Positions 55,004 through 63,624 of a stretch of 64,000 bases of DNA are shown here, piece by piece; the stretch's first letter is position 1; each line of letters begins with the position of its first letter. Both the position numbers and the translations under genes were made by a program. Under the pieces are notes generated by a model, which saw only the letters and a list, made by a program, of their open reading frames with translations, was not told where the DNA came from and did not search any database. The stretch spans positions 19,408-83,407 of the forward strand of contig CAIYVZ010000185.1 of NCBI GenBank assembly GCA_903929755.1. The letters are read 5' to 3'. The stretch is from an uncultured Acidobacteriia bacterium (GTDB taxonomy: Bacteria; Acidobacteriota; Terriglobia; Bryobacterales; Bryobacteraceae).

Positions 55004-55426
55004 ATGCGCTTTCAACTTGCGGTATTGATGGGTTTGGTGTTTGCTTTGACGATGGCGGCGGCGTCGCCGGAGGCGGAGGTCCGGCAGGCTCTTGCGGATC
55101 AGGAGGCGGCGTGGAACAAGGGGGATCTGGCGGCGTTTGTTCAGTACTATTCGCCGGAGAGTGTGTTTATCGGGAAAGAAGTGGCCCGGGGGAATGAGCA
55201 GGTTCTGGCGCGGTATGAGAAGAGCTATCCTACGGCGGAGAAGCGGGGGAAGCTTGTGTATTCCGAGCTGGAGGTTCGAGTGCTGGGGGCGGAGTATGCT
55301 TCGGTGATCGGGCGGTTTCATCTGACTCGGACGGCGGCCGGGGGCGGGGATTCGCGGGGGATCTTTACTTTGTTGTTCCGGAAGAGTCCGGGTGGGTGGA
55401 AGATCATTTTGGACCATACAAGTTAA
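55004..55426 (+). CDS. DUF4440/SnoaL-like secreted protein
   Basis: A 140-residue NTF2-like-fold protein. The signal is FQLAVLMGLVFALTMAAA. The body (EAEVRQALADQEAAWNKGDL, AAFVQYYSPESVFIGKEVAR, and a final LLFRKSPGGWKIILDHTS) is the DUF4440 pattern. Such proteins have no single known function. It is followed, 12 bp later, by an epimerase gene with a good Shine-Dalgarno (AAGGAG), so it may be co-transcribed with it. The ATG at 55004 is chosen; one 12 bp upstream is possible. Confidence 0.82.
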   Translation: MRFQLAVLMGLVFALTMAAASPEAEVRQALADQEAAWNKGDLAAFVQYYSPESVFIGKEVARGNEQVLARYEKSYPTAEKRGKLVYSELEVRVLGAEYASVIGRFHLTRTAAGGGDSRGIFTLLFRKSPGGWKIILDHTS

Positions 55427-55438
55427 GGAGAAATGGCG

Positions 55439-56320
55439 ATGACTCGACGGGAATTGGTATTGGGCTCGGTTGCGATGGCGGCGTGGGGTGCGGAGAGCGG
55501 GTCGCGGCTCTCGGTGGAGGGGTATATTTTCCAGCAGTACGCGGCGAGGCAGAAGAAATCGCTGGGCGAGGCGCTGGGCGAGGTGATCCCGATGGCGCGG
55601 GCGGCGGGGTTCCGGAATGTGGAGCTGAATCAAGCGTTTTTTGCGGGGGATTTGCGCGCGAAGACGCTGGATTTGCTGCATTCGAACGGGCTGCGGATGC
55701 CTTCGGTTTATGTGGGCGGCGTGATGCATGAGGCGGAGGCGGCGGCGAAGACCACGGAACTGGCTCTGGAGATTGCGGCGGTTTGCAAGCCGTTCGGATG
55801 CACGGGGGTAGTGAATAATCCGAGTCCGAAGCCGAAGGGTGAAGAGAAGACGGACGCGGAACTGGCGCTGCAGGGTGAGTTGCTGAATAAGCTGGGTGGG
55901 TCGTTAAAAGACGCCGGGTTTGAGCTGCGGATTCATAACCATACGCCAGAGATGGTGAGTGGGGCGCGGGAGTTCCGGTCGACATTGCGGACGACGGACC
56001 CGAAGAAGGTGGCGATTTGTCTGGATCTGGACTGGGTTCGGCAGGGGGATCAGGATCCGTATGCGTTGCTGCGCGAGGCGGGGCGGCGGGTGACGGAGAT
56101 CCATGTTCGAAACGCTAAAGACAAGTTGTGGCTGGAAACGTTTGAGGATGGGGATGTGGATTACCGCCGGGTGGTGACGGAGATGCGGGGTCAACGGCAG
56201 ACACCGCTAATTGTGGTGGAACTGGCGTGGCGGGATAACACGGCGATCACGCGGGGGCTGCAGGAGAATTTGACGCTGGGGCGGGTTTATGCCGAGAGGG
56301 TGTTTGGGGTGAAGGCTTGA
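55439..56320 (+). CDS. Sugar phosphate isomerase/epimerase family protein (1)
   Basis: A 293-residue TIM-barrel protein of the AP-endonuclease-2/xylose isomerase-like fold. It has a Tat-like start (TRRELVLGSVAMAAWGAES), then FRNVELNQAFF, PSVYVGGVMHEAEA, FELRIHNHTPEMVSGAREFR, ICLDLDWVRQGDQDPY, ITEIHVRNAKDK-type RVTEIHVRNAKDKLW and a final RGLQENLTLGRVYAER. AAGGAG sits 8 nt before the ATG at 55439. Acidobacteria carry many such secreted epimerase-like proteins with unknown sugar substrates. Followed directly (4-bp overlap) by a related gene. Confidence 0.88.
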   Translation: MTRRELVLGSVAMAAWGAESGSRLSVEGYIFQQYAARQKKSLGEALGEVIPMARAAGFRNVELNQAFFAGDLRAKTLDLLHSNGLRMPSVYVGGVMHEAEAAAKTTELALEIAAVCKPFGCTGVVNNPSPKPKGEEKTDAELALQGELLNKLGGSLKDAGFELRIHNHTPEMVSGAREFRSTLRTTDPKKVAICLDLDWVRQGDQDPYALLREAGRRVTEIHVRNAKDKLWLETFEDGDVDYRRVVTEMRGQRQTPLIVVELAWRDNTAITRGLQENLTLGRVYAERVFGVKA

Positions 56321-57156
56321 TTTCGCGGCGGGGGTTTGTGGCGGCTGCTGCGGTTGGCGCGCGGCTGTGGGGGGCTGCGATGCCGTGGAAGGTGGGGGTT
56401 CCGGACTGGAATCTGAAGCTGGGCGCGAATCCGGATGCGGTGGGGGTGGCGGCCCGACTGGGGTTTGACGGGGTGCAGATCTCGTTTGGGCGGAATGTGG
56501 AGGGCGGGAAGCTGCCTCTGGATGATGCCGCGCTGATTGCGCGGTATAAGGCGCTGGCTGTGGAGCACAAGCTTCCAATTGAGGGGACTTGCGTGGATCG
56601 GCTGCATTCGGATGGGTTGAAGAATGGCGGCGTGGCGGTGCGGTGGGTAGGGGATTCGATTCGTTTGACGCGGGCGGTGGGGTCGCAGGTGCTGCTGTTG
56701 CCGTTCTTTGGGAAGCAGGCGACGAAGACGCAGGCGGAAATGGATTTCGTGGGCGATGCGCTGCGGGAGTTGGGCGCGGAAGCGGAAAGGGCGCAAGTGA
56801 TTCTGGGGCTGGAGAATGAGAACTCGGCCGAGGAGAATGCGCGGATGATGGAGCGGTCGAGATCAGCGAGTGTTCGCGTCTACTACGATGTGGGGAATTC
56901 GACGAATATTGGCGGGTATGACGCGGAGCGCGAAATCCGGTGGCTGGGTGCGGCGCGGATCTGCCAGATTCACTTGAAAGACAAGGGTGCACTGCTGGGC
57001 CAGGGGAAGATTCAGTTTTCTGGCATTCTGGCGGCGATGCGGGAGATTGGGTTTGCCGGGTTTGCGAATCTCGAAATGGATTTTCGGGCCGGTATGCTGG
57101 AAGAAGATATGAAGACGAATTTGAAGTTTGTGCGGGATTTGGCTGGCAAGGTTTGA
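56317..57156 (+). CDS. Sugar phosphate isomerase/epimerase family protein (2)
   Basis: A 279-residue TIM-barrel epimerase-like protein starting at TTG that overlaps the previous stop (TTGA). A twin-arginine-type leader (SRRGFVAAAAVGARLWGAA) is followed by GFDGVQISFGRNVEGGKLPL, LLPFFGKQATKTQAEMDFV, ILGLENENSAEENARMM, VYYDVGNSTNIGGYD and ARICQIHLKDKGALLGQGKI. Metal-binding His/Asp/Glu positions look intact. It is diverged from its neighbour, so not a recent duplicate. Its stop overlaps the next gene's TTG start. Substrate unknown. Confidence 0.88.
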   Translation: MISRRGFVAAAAVGARLWGAAMPWKVGVPDWNLKLGANPDAVGVAARLGFDGVQISFGRNVEGGKLPLDDAALIARYKALAVEHKLPIEGTCVDRLHSDGLKNGGVAVRWVGDSIRLTRAVGSQVLLLPFFGKQATKTQAEMDFVGDALRELGAEAERAQVILGLENENSAEENARMMERSRSASVRVYYDVGNSTNIGGYDAEREIRWLGAARICQIHLKDKGALLGQGKIQFSGILAAMREIGFAGFANLEMDFRAGMLEEDMKTNLKFVRDLAGKV

Positions 57157-57824
57157 TTAAGAAGAAGACGAAGGAAGCAGTGGCTCCACCGGCGCGGAAG
57201 GGTGCGGATATACGGAGGCCGGTTGCGGAGCTTCGGGAGGTTGGTCCGGAACCGTTCCTGGGGGATGAGTTGGTGGAGGAAGCCCGGGCGGTGGGGCTCG
57301 ATTTATCGGAGCGTGAACTGCCGGGTCTAAGCGTCAAGATGTCGGTGCTGGAGGGTGTTTCGTTTGCGGGGACAGCGATTTCGGCTCCATTCCTGCAGGA
57401 TGTCCGGCTGGTGCGGTGCGACCTGTCGAATGCGACGTGGCGGAGTTTTCAGGCGACGCGAGTGGAGTTTGTGGAGTGCCGACTGATCGGCATGAAGGCT
57501 CTGGAGTGCAACTGGCAGGATGTTTTGCTGCAGGATTGCGACGGGCGGTATCTGCAATTGACGGATGGCCGGTTGCGGAGTTGCGAGTTCCGGGAGAGCA
57601 CTTTTGTGGAGGCGGATTTGCGGGCGGTGGATCTGGGGAGTACCGTGCTGGGGCAGATGGATTTGAGTCGGGCGGATTTGCGGAATGCTCGGTTGCGGAA
57701 TGTGGATCTGCGGGATTCGGAGATTGAGGGGATGCTGGTGGCGCCGGAGGATGTGAAGGGGGCGATTGTGAGTCCATCGCAGGCGATGGAGCTGGCTCGG
57801 CTGCTGGGGTTGGTGATTCGGTAG
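57153..57824 (+). CDS. Pentapeptide repeat protein
   Basis: A 223-residue protein translationally coupled to the epimerase (TTG overlapping TGA). From about residue 60 to 195 it repeats the A(D/N)LXX pattern, for example RLVRCDLSNATWRSFQATRV, STFVEADLRAVDLGSTVL and MDLSRADLRNARLRNVDLRD, which folds as a right-handed quadrilateral beta-helix. The N terminus is basic and flexible. Some pentapeptide proteins mimic DNA and protect gyrase; others have structural roles. No role can be assigned. Unrelated to its neighbours by family. Confidence 0.88.
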   Translation: MIKKKTKEAVAPPARKGADIRRPVAELREVGPEPFLGDELVEEARAVGLDLSERELPGLSVKMSVLEGVSFAGTAISAPFLQDVRLVRCDLSNATWRSFQATRVEFVECRLIGMKALECNWQDVLLQDCDGRYLQLTDGRLRSCEFRESTFVEADLRAVDLGSTVLGQMDLSRADLRNARLRNVDLRDSEIEGMLVAPEDVKGAIVSPSQAMELARLLGLVIR

Positions 57825-57976
57825 TATTACCTGGCAGTCAGGAGGGAATACCTCCCCGGTAGCGGCCAGAGGAATACCCTTTCCTTTCCGATGTCGGTAG
57901 GATGTTGGTGATGTTTCTATTTCGGTATTTGCAGAGTTGCGGTTTGCGCGGGAGCTTTGGACTCCAGACGTGCAAA

Positions 57977-57997
57977 ACCCCGCGTTCGGCGCGGGGT
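57977..57997 (-). terminator. Hairpin with minus-strand T tract, likely ilvE terminator
   Basis: ACCCCGCG and CGCGGGGT form a perfect 8-bp stem with a 5-nt loop. On the minus strand it is followed by TTTGC. It lies about 260 bp downstream of the ilvE stop, on the strand ilvE uses. Confidence 0.6.
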
Positions 57998-58034
57998 CTG
58001 CAAAACAACTGGAGTAGAAAGGGGGACTTGGCCA

Positions 58035-58178
58035 GTGACGCAGTCAACAGTCGGCCTTATCCGGGGACAAGCAGTCCTCTATCCTGCGCTTGTGGTCAAT
58101 ATGGTCTTCTTGATGTTGATCTTAAGCTTCTTCAAAAAGCTGAGACGAATCGGAATCAAAATTGACTTTACTTTTTGA
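58035..58178 (+). CDS. Possible small single-helix membrane protein
   Basis: A 47-residue frame from a GTG preceded by GGGGG about 9 nt upstream. It would encode one hydrophobic helix (LYPALVVNMVFLMLILSFF) and a basic tail (KKLRRIGIKIDFTF). It lies in an otherwise empty 430-bp gap. There is no homologue I recognise, and random AT-rich DNA could produce this. Treat as a candidate only. Confidence 0.3.
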   Translation: MTQSTVGLIRGQAVLYPALVVNMVFLMLILSFFKKLRRIGIKIDFTF

Positions 58179-58254
58179 TTCTTAACCGTAAGGGGTTCAG
58201 CAGCAGCAACTGCTGGCCTCCTCAACATCACAATATCACTGAATCGGGATTAGA

Positions 58255-59196
58255 TCAAGCGACAGATGCGGTGACGGGAACGGGGGAGAGCCAACCGTAA
58301 CGGTCGGGTTTCGTGCCGTTCACGAGGGCGAAGAATTCCTTCTGGAGCGCCTCGGCGATGGGGCCGCGCCGGCCGGTGCCGATAGTGATGCGATCGATGG
58401 AGCGGATCGGCGTGATTTCGGCGGCGGTACCGGAGAAGAAGACTTCATCGGCGATGTAAAGCAGTTCGCGGGGGACAACGGCCTCGACGATCGGGATACC
58501 GAGATCACCGGCAAGGGTGAGGACGGTGTCGCGGGTGATGCCGGGGAGGACGGACGCGCCAGCGGGCGGGGTGATGATTTTGCCGTCGCGGACGACGAAG
58601 ATGTTTTCGCCGGAGCCTTCGCTGACGTAGCCGGACTTATCAAGAGCGATGCCTTCGGAGTAACCGTTGGAGATGGCTTCCATCTTGATGAGTTGCGAGT
58701 TCATGTAGTTGGCACCGGCTTTGGCAAGCGCGGGCAGCGTGTTGGGGGCGATGCGGGTCCAGCTGGAAACGCAGACATCGACACCGTCGGCCATGGCATC
58801 GTCACCGAGGTACTTGCCCCATTCCCAGCAGGCGAGGTAGACATCGATGGGGTTCTTCTGGCCATTGACGCCCATTTCGCCGTAACCACGGAGGACGATG
58901 GGGCGAATGTAGCAGGACTGCAGCTGGTTGACCGAAACGAGGTCGAGGATCGCGGTGGCCAGTTCCTGCTGCGAAAACACGAACTTATCCATCCGGTAAA
59001 TCTTCGCCGAATCCACCATACGGCGGACGTGTTCGGGAAGCCGGAAAACAGCGGGGCCGGCCGGGGTCTCGTAGCAGCGGATGCCTTCGAAAACCGAGCT
59101 GCCGTAGCTGACGACGTGGCTTAGGACATGGATCTTCGCGTCGTCCCATGCGATGAACTGTCCATTACGCCAAATCTTCTCGGTAGCCTTCAACAT
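58255..59196 (-). CDS. ilvE: Branched-chain amino acid aminotransferase
   Basis: A 313-residue fold-type IV PLP aminotransferase. It has EKIWRNGQFIAWDDAKIHVL, HVVSYGSSVFEGIRCYETPA, the PLP-lysine region LPALAKAGANYMNSQLIKME, GIALDKSGYVSEGSGENIFV and FFSGTAAEITPIRSIDRI. It makes the last step of leucine, isoleucine and valine synthesis. It is about 12 kb from leuABCD in this window and stands alone, with a divergent promoter region shared with the amidase gene. Very secure. Confidence 0.95.
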   Translation of the reverse strand: MLKATEKIWRNGQFIAWDDAKIHVLSHVVSYGSSVFEGIRCYETPAGPAVFRLPEHVRRMVDSAKIYRMDKFVFSQQELATAILDLVSVNQLQSCYIRPIVLRGYGEMGVNGQKNPIDVYLACWEWGKYLGDDAMADGVDVCVSSWTRIAPNTLPALAKAGANYMNSQLIKMEAISNGYSEGIALDKSGYVSEGSGENIFVVRDGKIITPPAGASVLPGITRDTVLTLAGDLGIPIVEAVVPRELLYIADEVFFSGTAAEITPIRSIDRITIGTGRRGPIAEALQKEFFALVNGTKPDRYGWLSPVPVTASVA

Positions 59197-59289
59197 TTCT
59201 TCAGTATAAACGGAACCTATGAATGGGTAAGCCTTTGCAAATAGAGGACACCGAAAAGTGACGATTTTGCTAATCTGTTTGCACCCGAC

Positions 59290-60984
59290 ATGCCCATAAA
59301 GACACTGCTTCCACTGAACCGCCGTGGCCTGATGAAGTTAGTTGCGACGGTGGCCGCCATGCCTGCGCTGATGACCGCGCAGGTGGCGACGCCTCCGCCT
59401 GCCGTGCCGCGGGTTTCCAAAGAGATGATTCTGGCGGCGTTGGGCGTGATGGGCCTAACCTTCAAAGACGCCGAGATTGACATGCTGCTTCCGGTGGTGA
59501 ACCGGACGCTGGCGGATTACGAAGGGGTCAGGAAACTGGAGGTGCCGTTGGGGACAGCTCCGGCGATCTCATTTTCGCCCCTGGTGCCCGGTTTCAAGAT
59601 TCCAAAGGGTCCGGTTTATCGGGCTCCGAAGGCACCGTTGCTGGTGAAATTTAAGAATGCGGAGGAGTTGGCGTTCTTGCCGGCGGTGCAACTGGGGGCG
59701 TTGATTCGCAGTAAGAAGATTACCTCGACGGTACTAACGAAGATGTATCTGGAACGGCTGAAGATGTATGGGCCGAAGCTGAATTGCGTGATCACACTGA
59801 CGGAGGATTTGGCGCTGGAGCAGGCGAAGGCTGCGGATGCGTCACTGCGGCGGGGCAAAGTGCTGGGTCCATTGCATGGAGTGCCGTATGGCGCCAAGGA
59901 TCTGTTCGATACGAAGGGAATTTTGACAACGTGGGGTGCGCAGCCTTATCAGAAACGGGTTCCGGATGCAGATGCCACGGTTATTGAGAGGCTGCGGGGG
60001 GCTGGGGCAGTTTTGGTGGCCAAGCTTTCCATGGGAGCACTGGCGCAGGGCGGGTTGTGGTTCGGCGGGATGACGAAGACGCCGTGGAATTACGATATTA
60101 CGTCGAGCGGGTCGTCGGCGGGGTCGGCGTCGGCGTCGGCTGCGGGGCTGGTAGGTTTTGCGATTGGTACCGAAACGCTGGGGTCAATCGTGTCACCGAG
60201 TACGCGATGCGGGGTGGCGGGAGTGAGACCGACCTTTGGCCGGGTACCGAAGACGGGGGCCATGGCGCTGGCATGGACGATGGACAAGATTGGGCCGATT
60301 TGCCGGTCGGTGGCAGATTGCGCGGAGGTACTGCGGATTCTGAACGGGCCGGACGGGAAGGATTTGACGGCGATTGCTGCTCCGATGAACTGGGATGCGA
60401 GGCGACCGCTAAGAGGCATGAAAGTGGGGTACGTGTCCAGCGAAATGGAAAGGCTGAACGAAAAGCAGAAACCGATTTACGATGCGGCGTTTGCGGTGTT
60501 GCGGAAGGCAGGCGTGAAGCTGGAGCCGATAACGTTGCCGGACTTCCCGCTGAATTCGATCCGGTACGTGCTGGATGCGGAGGCGGCGGCGGCGTTCGAC
60601 GATTTGACACGGGGCGAAGGCCAGCTGGACACGCTTTCGGGGCAAGCGCCGAGCGACTGGCCGAATCAGTTCCGCTCCTCGCGATTTATTCCTGCAGTGG
60701 AGTATATTCGTGCTCAGCAGGCACGGACGTTATACATGGCAAAGTTTGAGGAGTTTATGCGGGGTTGGGATGCGTTTGTTTCGACGCCGCAATCGGCCAG
60801 CCTGACGGCGACGAATTTGACGGGAAACCCCCAGGTGGTGGTGCCTTGTGGGTTCGTGGACGGTCTGCCAGCTGGCCTGTTGTTTACCGGGAGGTTGTTT
60901 GACGAGAGCGCTCCGATGCGTTTGGCACTGGCCTTTGAACAGGCTACGGACTGGCACACGCAGCACCCTGTTCTGCAGGCTTAG
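59290..60984 (+). CDS. Exported amidase-signature enzyme
   Basis: A 564-residue amidase. An N-terminal twin-arginine-like signal (NRRGLMKLVATVAAMPALM) precedes the mature enzyme. The Ser-cisSer-Lys triad is Lys203 in HGVPYGAKDLFDTKG, a serine of TSSGSSAGSASAS (about 276) and nucleophile Ser299 in GTETLGSIVSPS. The family hydrolyses amides and includes GatA; the export signal and the presence of no gatB or gatC point away from tRNA-dependent amidotransferase. The substrate may be a peptide or aryl amide. A TTG start for the next gene lies 1 bp after its stop. Confidence 0.92.
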   Translation: MPIKTLLPLNRRGLMKLVATVAAMPALMTAQVATPPPAVPRVSKEMILAALGVMGLTFKDAEIDMLLPVVNRTLADYEGVRKLEVPLGTAPAISFSPLVPGFKIPKGPVYRAPKAPLLVKFKNAEELAFLPAVQLGALIRSKKITSTVLTKMYLERLKMYGPKLNCVITLTEDLALEQAKAADASLRRGKVLGPLHGVPYGAKDLFDTKGILTTWGAQPYQKRVPDADATVIERLRGAGAVLVAKLSMGALAQGGLWFGGMTKTPWNYDITSSGSSAGSASASAAGLVGFAIGTETLGSIVSPSTRCGVAGVRPTFGRVPKTGAMALAWTMDKIGPICRSVADCAEVLRILNGPDGKDLTAIAAPMNWDARRPLRGMKVGYVSSEMERLNEKQKPIYDAAFAVLRKAGVKLEPITLPDFPLNSIRYVLDAEAAAAFDDLTRGEGQLDTLSGQAPSDWPNQFRSSRFIPAVEYIRAQQARTLYMAKFEEFMRGWDAFVSTPQSASLTATNLTGNPQVVVPCGFVDGLPAGLLFTGRLFDESAPMRLALAFEQATDWHTQHPVLQA

Positions 60985-60985
60985 G

Positions 60986-62371
60986 TTGCCACGCTCCATC
61001 GTCCAAAGCGTACCGCTCCCTGGCTGTCACAGCTGGGCAGCACTTTGGCGGGTGACGGCACTTTGGATTTCGTTGAGCCTGATGGTGGCAGCCCCGGCGT
61101 TGCCGGCCACTTCGGTGGGATTTCGCGATCCGCTGTTCGAACGTGTGGGGTTCGAAAAGTGGGGAACGAAAGCGGAGTCGAAGATCCGTTGGGCGGTGGA
61201 GATTCCGCCGCCGGAGCTTTCCACGCACCAGCGCCTGATGATCCGCGTAGTGACGAAGATTGATGGTCGGGAACTGGAGAAGCGGCGGGGCGAGGGCGCG
61301 TTCTTTGCCATGCTGCAGATTACGGATCCTGCCGGAGCTGTGTGGCAGAACCACACGCCGATTGACCTTGCGGCACTCCATTCCAGTGTGCAGAACCAGG
61401 AGTTCTTCATCACGCATTACGCGTTTGTTCTGCCAGGCGATTACGCACTGACGATTGCGGTTTGCGACAGCAAGACGCTGGAGCATAGTGTGCTGATCCG
61501 GAAGGTCCACGTGGACCCCGTCAAGGACGATCCCCTGCCCCATGCGTTTGACGGTCTGCCGGCGGTGGAGTATGTTCCGCCGACGGAGGGGGCTCCGGAG
61601 GTTTGGTATTTGCCATTGATTGAAGGCAAACTGAAGCTGCAGCTGGCCACCAGGCACCGGGTGGACGTGCAGGTTCTGGTAAATACGACACCTGCGGAGA
61701 GATCACTGGGATCGGCAGCGGCGTTGCGTCGGAATATGAGCCTGGTGATTCCGGCGATGAAGGTGATCAGCGGCGTGGAGATTGCGAACGGGACGCTGAG
61801 CGTGGCGCTGCTGGATCTGGAGAAACGTGCGGTGCCTTTTGAGCAAAGTCTGGTTGAGCAAAGTCTGGTTGAGCAAAGTCTGGTTGAGCAAAGCCTGGAA
61901 GCTCCGCTGGACTGGTATCGCATGGGGCGGGTGTTCGCGAGCACAGTGCCAGGCATTGTGGACGCGAAGACGCTGGCGAATGAATGGAAGATTCGCGGGT
62001 ACTTCATGGAGGAACTGGAGCGGCGGCTGCGGGCACCACTGGCGGACGATACGGTGCGGGTGGTGATTGTGCTTTCCGGTCCGGCGTTTTTCGAGGATCC
62101 AAACCGGATGGTTTACCAGATCCCGGCGCATGACCCGGCGCGGCAGCTGTATTACGTGCGGCTGCGGACGCTGCCGGTGCGGTATCCACCGAGGAACCGG
62201 CCAGGGATGAGGCCGGTGCCACAGAGGCCGACGGTCGTGAACGTCCCGATGGGGAATGACGATCTGGAAAAAATTGCACTGGTGCTGAACGGGAAGGTGT
62301 TTGACGCGACCAGTACAGAACAATTCCGGCGTATACTTGCGACTATCATCGAACAGGTTTCGCGATTCTGA
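60986..62371 (+). CDS. Secreted VWA-like protein, first of tandem pair
   Basis: A 461-residue exported protein with a signal helix (WISLSLMVAAPALPA). The order is: FRDPLFERVGFEKWGTKAES, a beta-rich domain (HTPIDLAALHSSVQNQEFF, HYAFVLPGDYALTIAVCDSK), and a Rossmann-like domain with VRVVIVLSGPAFFEDPNR near the end. The centre (VDVQVLVNTTPAERSLGSAA) sits where a von Willebrand A domain would have DxSxS, but the MIDAS motif is missing. A four-unit SLVEQ repeat lies at residues 285-305. The start (TTG 60986, or GTG 61052) is uncertain. The next gene is a diverged copy. Confidence 0.8.
   Translation: MPRSIVQSVPLPGCHSWAALWRVTALWISLSLMVAAPALPATSVGFRDPLFERVGFEKWGTKAESKIRWAVEIPPPELSTHQRLMIRVVTKIDGRELEKRRGEGAFFAMLQITDPAGAVWQNHTPIDLAALHSSVQNQEFFITHYAFVLPGDYALTIAVCDSKTLEHSVLIRKVHVDPVKDDPLPHAFDGLPAVEYVPPTEGAPEVWYLPLIEGKLKLQLATRHRVDVQVLVNTTPAERSLGSAAALRRNMSLVIPAMKVISGVEIANGTLSVALLDLEKRAVPFEQSLVEQSLVEQSLVEQSLEAPLDWYRMGRVFASTVPGIVDAKTLANEWKIRGYFMEELERRLRAPLADDTVRVVIVLSGPAFFEDPNRMVYQIPAHDPARQLYYVRLRTLPVRYPPRNRPGMRPVPQRPTVVNVPMGNDDLEKIALVLNGKVFDATSTEQFRRILATIIEQVSRF
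61841..61900 (+). repeat. Tandem 15-bp coding repeat (SLVEQ)
   Basis: Three identical copies of GAGCAAAGTCTGGTT and one changed copy lie in frame, encoding EQSLV repeats. Identical units suggest recent slippage; the count could vary between strains. Confidence 0.92.
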
Positions 62372-63624
62372 TGAAGCAGTGGCTGGCGGTTGCGGTGGCG
62401 ACGCTGAGTGCCGGAGAGGCGCTGGCGCAGGGTCGCGGGGATCCGATGTTCCGGCGATTTCCGTTTGAGCAATGGCGGACGGAGGGCAACGTCACGCAGA
62501 TCAAGTGGCAGTTTCATGTTCCGGCGGCGCTGCTTTCGCCCCACCAGAGGCTGGTGCAGCGGTTTGAGGCTCTGGTGGATGCGCCGGAAGTGGAGAAACG
62601 GCGCGATCACGGGCAACTGGTCTTCCTGCTGGAGATTGAGGATTCGACGGGGCGGAAGTTTCGAACCAGGGAGCTGGCTGACCTGAGCCGTATTCCAGCC
62701 GATTTGAAGGCGAAGGGTGCGAGTTGGGCGCAGGACGCGTTCATGCTGCCGGGGACGTATAAAGTGTCGATGGCGGTAGCCGATGCGAAGACGCGGGAGC
62801 ATAACTTTGTTCGCCGTGAAGTGAAGGTGAGCGGGCCGCGGGCGGATCCGTTGCCACAGGCCTCGAAAGAGTTGCCTGCGGTGGAGTTTGTGCGGATGTA
62901 TGGGCAGCCGGATTCCTGGTTTCAACCGTTGATGCGGGGCGTGGTGGCGCTGCCGGTGGAGTCGAAGAGACCGGTCCATATCGACATCGTGATGAACATG
63001 ACGCTTTCGGAGAGGGCGCAGGGTTCACTGCGGGCATTCCGGCGGAATATGAGTTTGCTGGTTCCGTCCCTGCGGGTGCTGGCGGGGATGAAGCCGGAGC
63101 AGGGGTCAATGGATGTGACGGTGCTGGACCTGGCGCATAAGAAGAAGTGGGAGCAGGCGGGGGCTCGGGGTCTGAACTGGGAGAAGATGCGGGAGGCGTT
63201 CGCGACGGTAACTCCGGGCATAATTGACGTGCAGTCTCTGGCCGGGAAGGCGGCGATGCAGCAGTTTTTCTGGGATTCGGTGCTGGATCGGGTGAAGCCG
63301 GAAGAACGGAAGGGCGATGAGCCTCTGCGGGTAGTGATTGTGCTGTCGAGCCCGGTGTTTCTGGAGCGTCAGTATAAGGTGGAGCCGGCGAGCTTCCCCA
63401 AGGACCCGAACCGGCGGGTTTATTACATGCAGTACCGGCCGGTTCCGCCGCGTCCGATGATGGTGCGGCCGGATGAGGGGCCGATGCCGGCCGCGGTCGC
63501 CTTACCGTCGGATGATCTGGAGCATACCCTGAAGTTGCTGGATGCGAAGGTGTTCCCGATTATTAGTCCGGAGCAGTTCCGGAAGGCGCTGGCGGCCATT
63601 TTGGCGGATATTGGACGGATGTGA
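62371..63624 (+). CDS. Secreted VWA-like protein, second of tandem pair
   Basis: A 417-residue exported protein; signal KQWLAVAVATLSAGEALAQ. It follows the same order as the gene upstream: DPMFRRFPFEQWRTEGNVTQ, DAFMLPGTYKVSMAVADAKT, VHIDIVMNMTLSERAQGSLR, AFRRNMSLLVPSLRVLAGMK and LRVVIVLSSPVFLERQYK. It lacks the SLVEQ repeats. The ATG overlaps the previous stop (TGATG). VWA-like fold is an inference; the metal-site motif is again absent. Last gene in the window; function unknown. Confidence 0.82.
   Translation: MKQWLAVAVATLSAGEALAQGRGDPMFRRFPFEQWRTEGNVTQIKWQFHVPAALLSPHQRLVQRFEALVDAPEVEKRRDHGQLVFLLEIEDSTGRKFRTRELADLSRIPADLKAKGASWAQDAFMLPGTYKVSMAVADAKTREHNFVRREVKVSGPRADPLPQASKELPAVEFVRMYGQPDSWFQPLMRGVVALPVESKRPVHIDIVMNMTLSERAQGSLRAFRRNMSLLVPSLRVLAGMKPEQGSMDVTVLDLAHKKKWEQAGARGLNWEKMREAFATVTPGIIDVQSLAGKAAMQQFFWDSVLDRVKPEERKGDEPLRVVIVLSSPVFLERQYKVEPASFPKDPNRRVYYMQYRPVPPRPMMVRPDEGPMPAAVALPSDDLEHTLKLLDAKVFPIISPEQFRKALAAILADIGRM

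Noticed and set aside
57838..58047. 69-residue minus-strand frame after the pentapeptide gene
   Set aside because: No domain or good start, and it spans the terminator-like hairpin.
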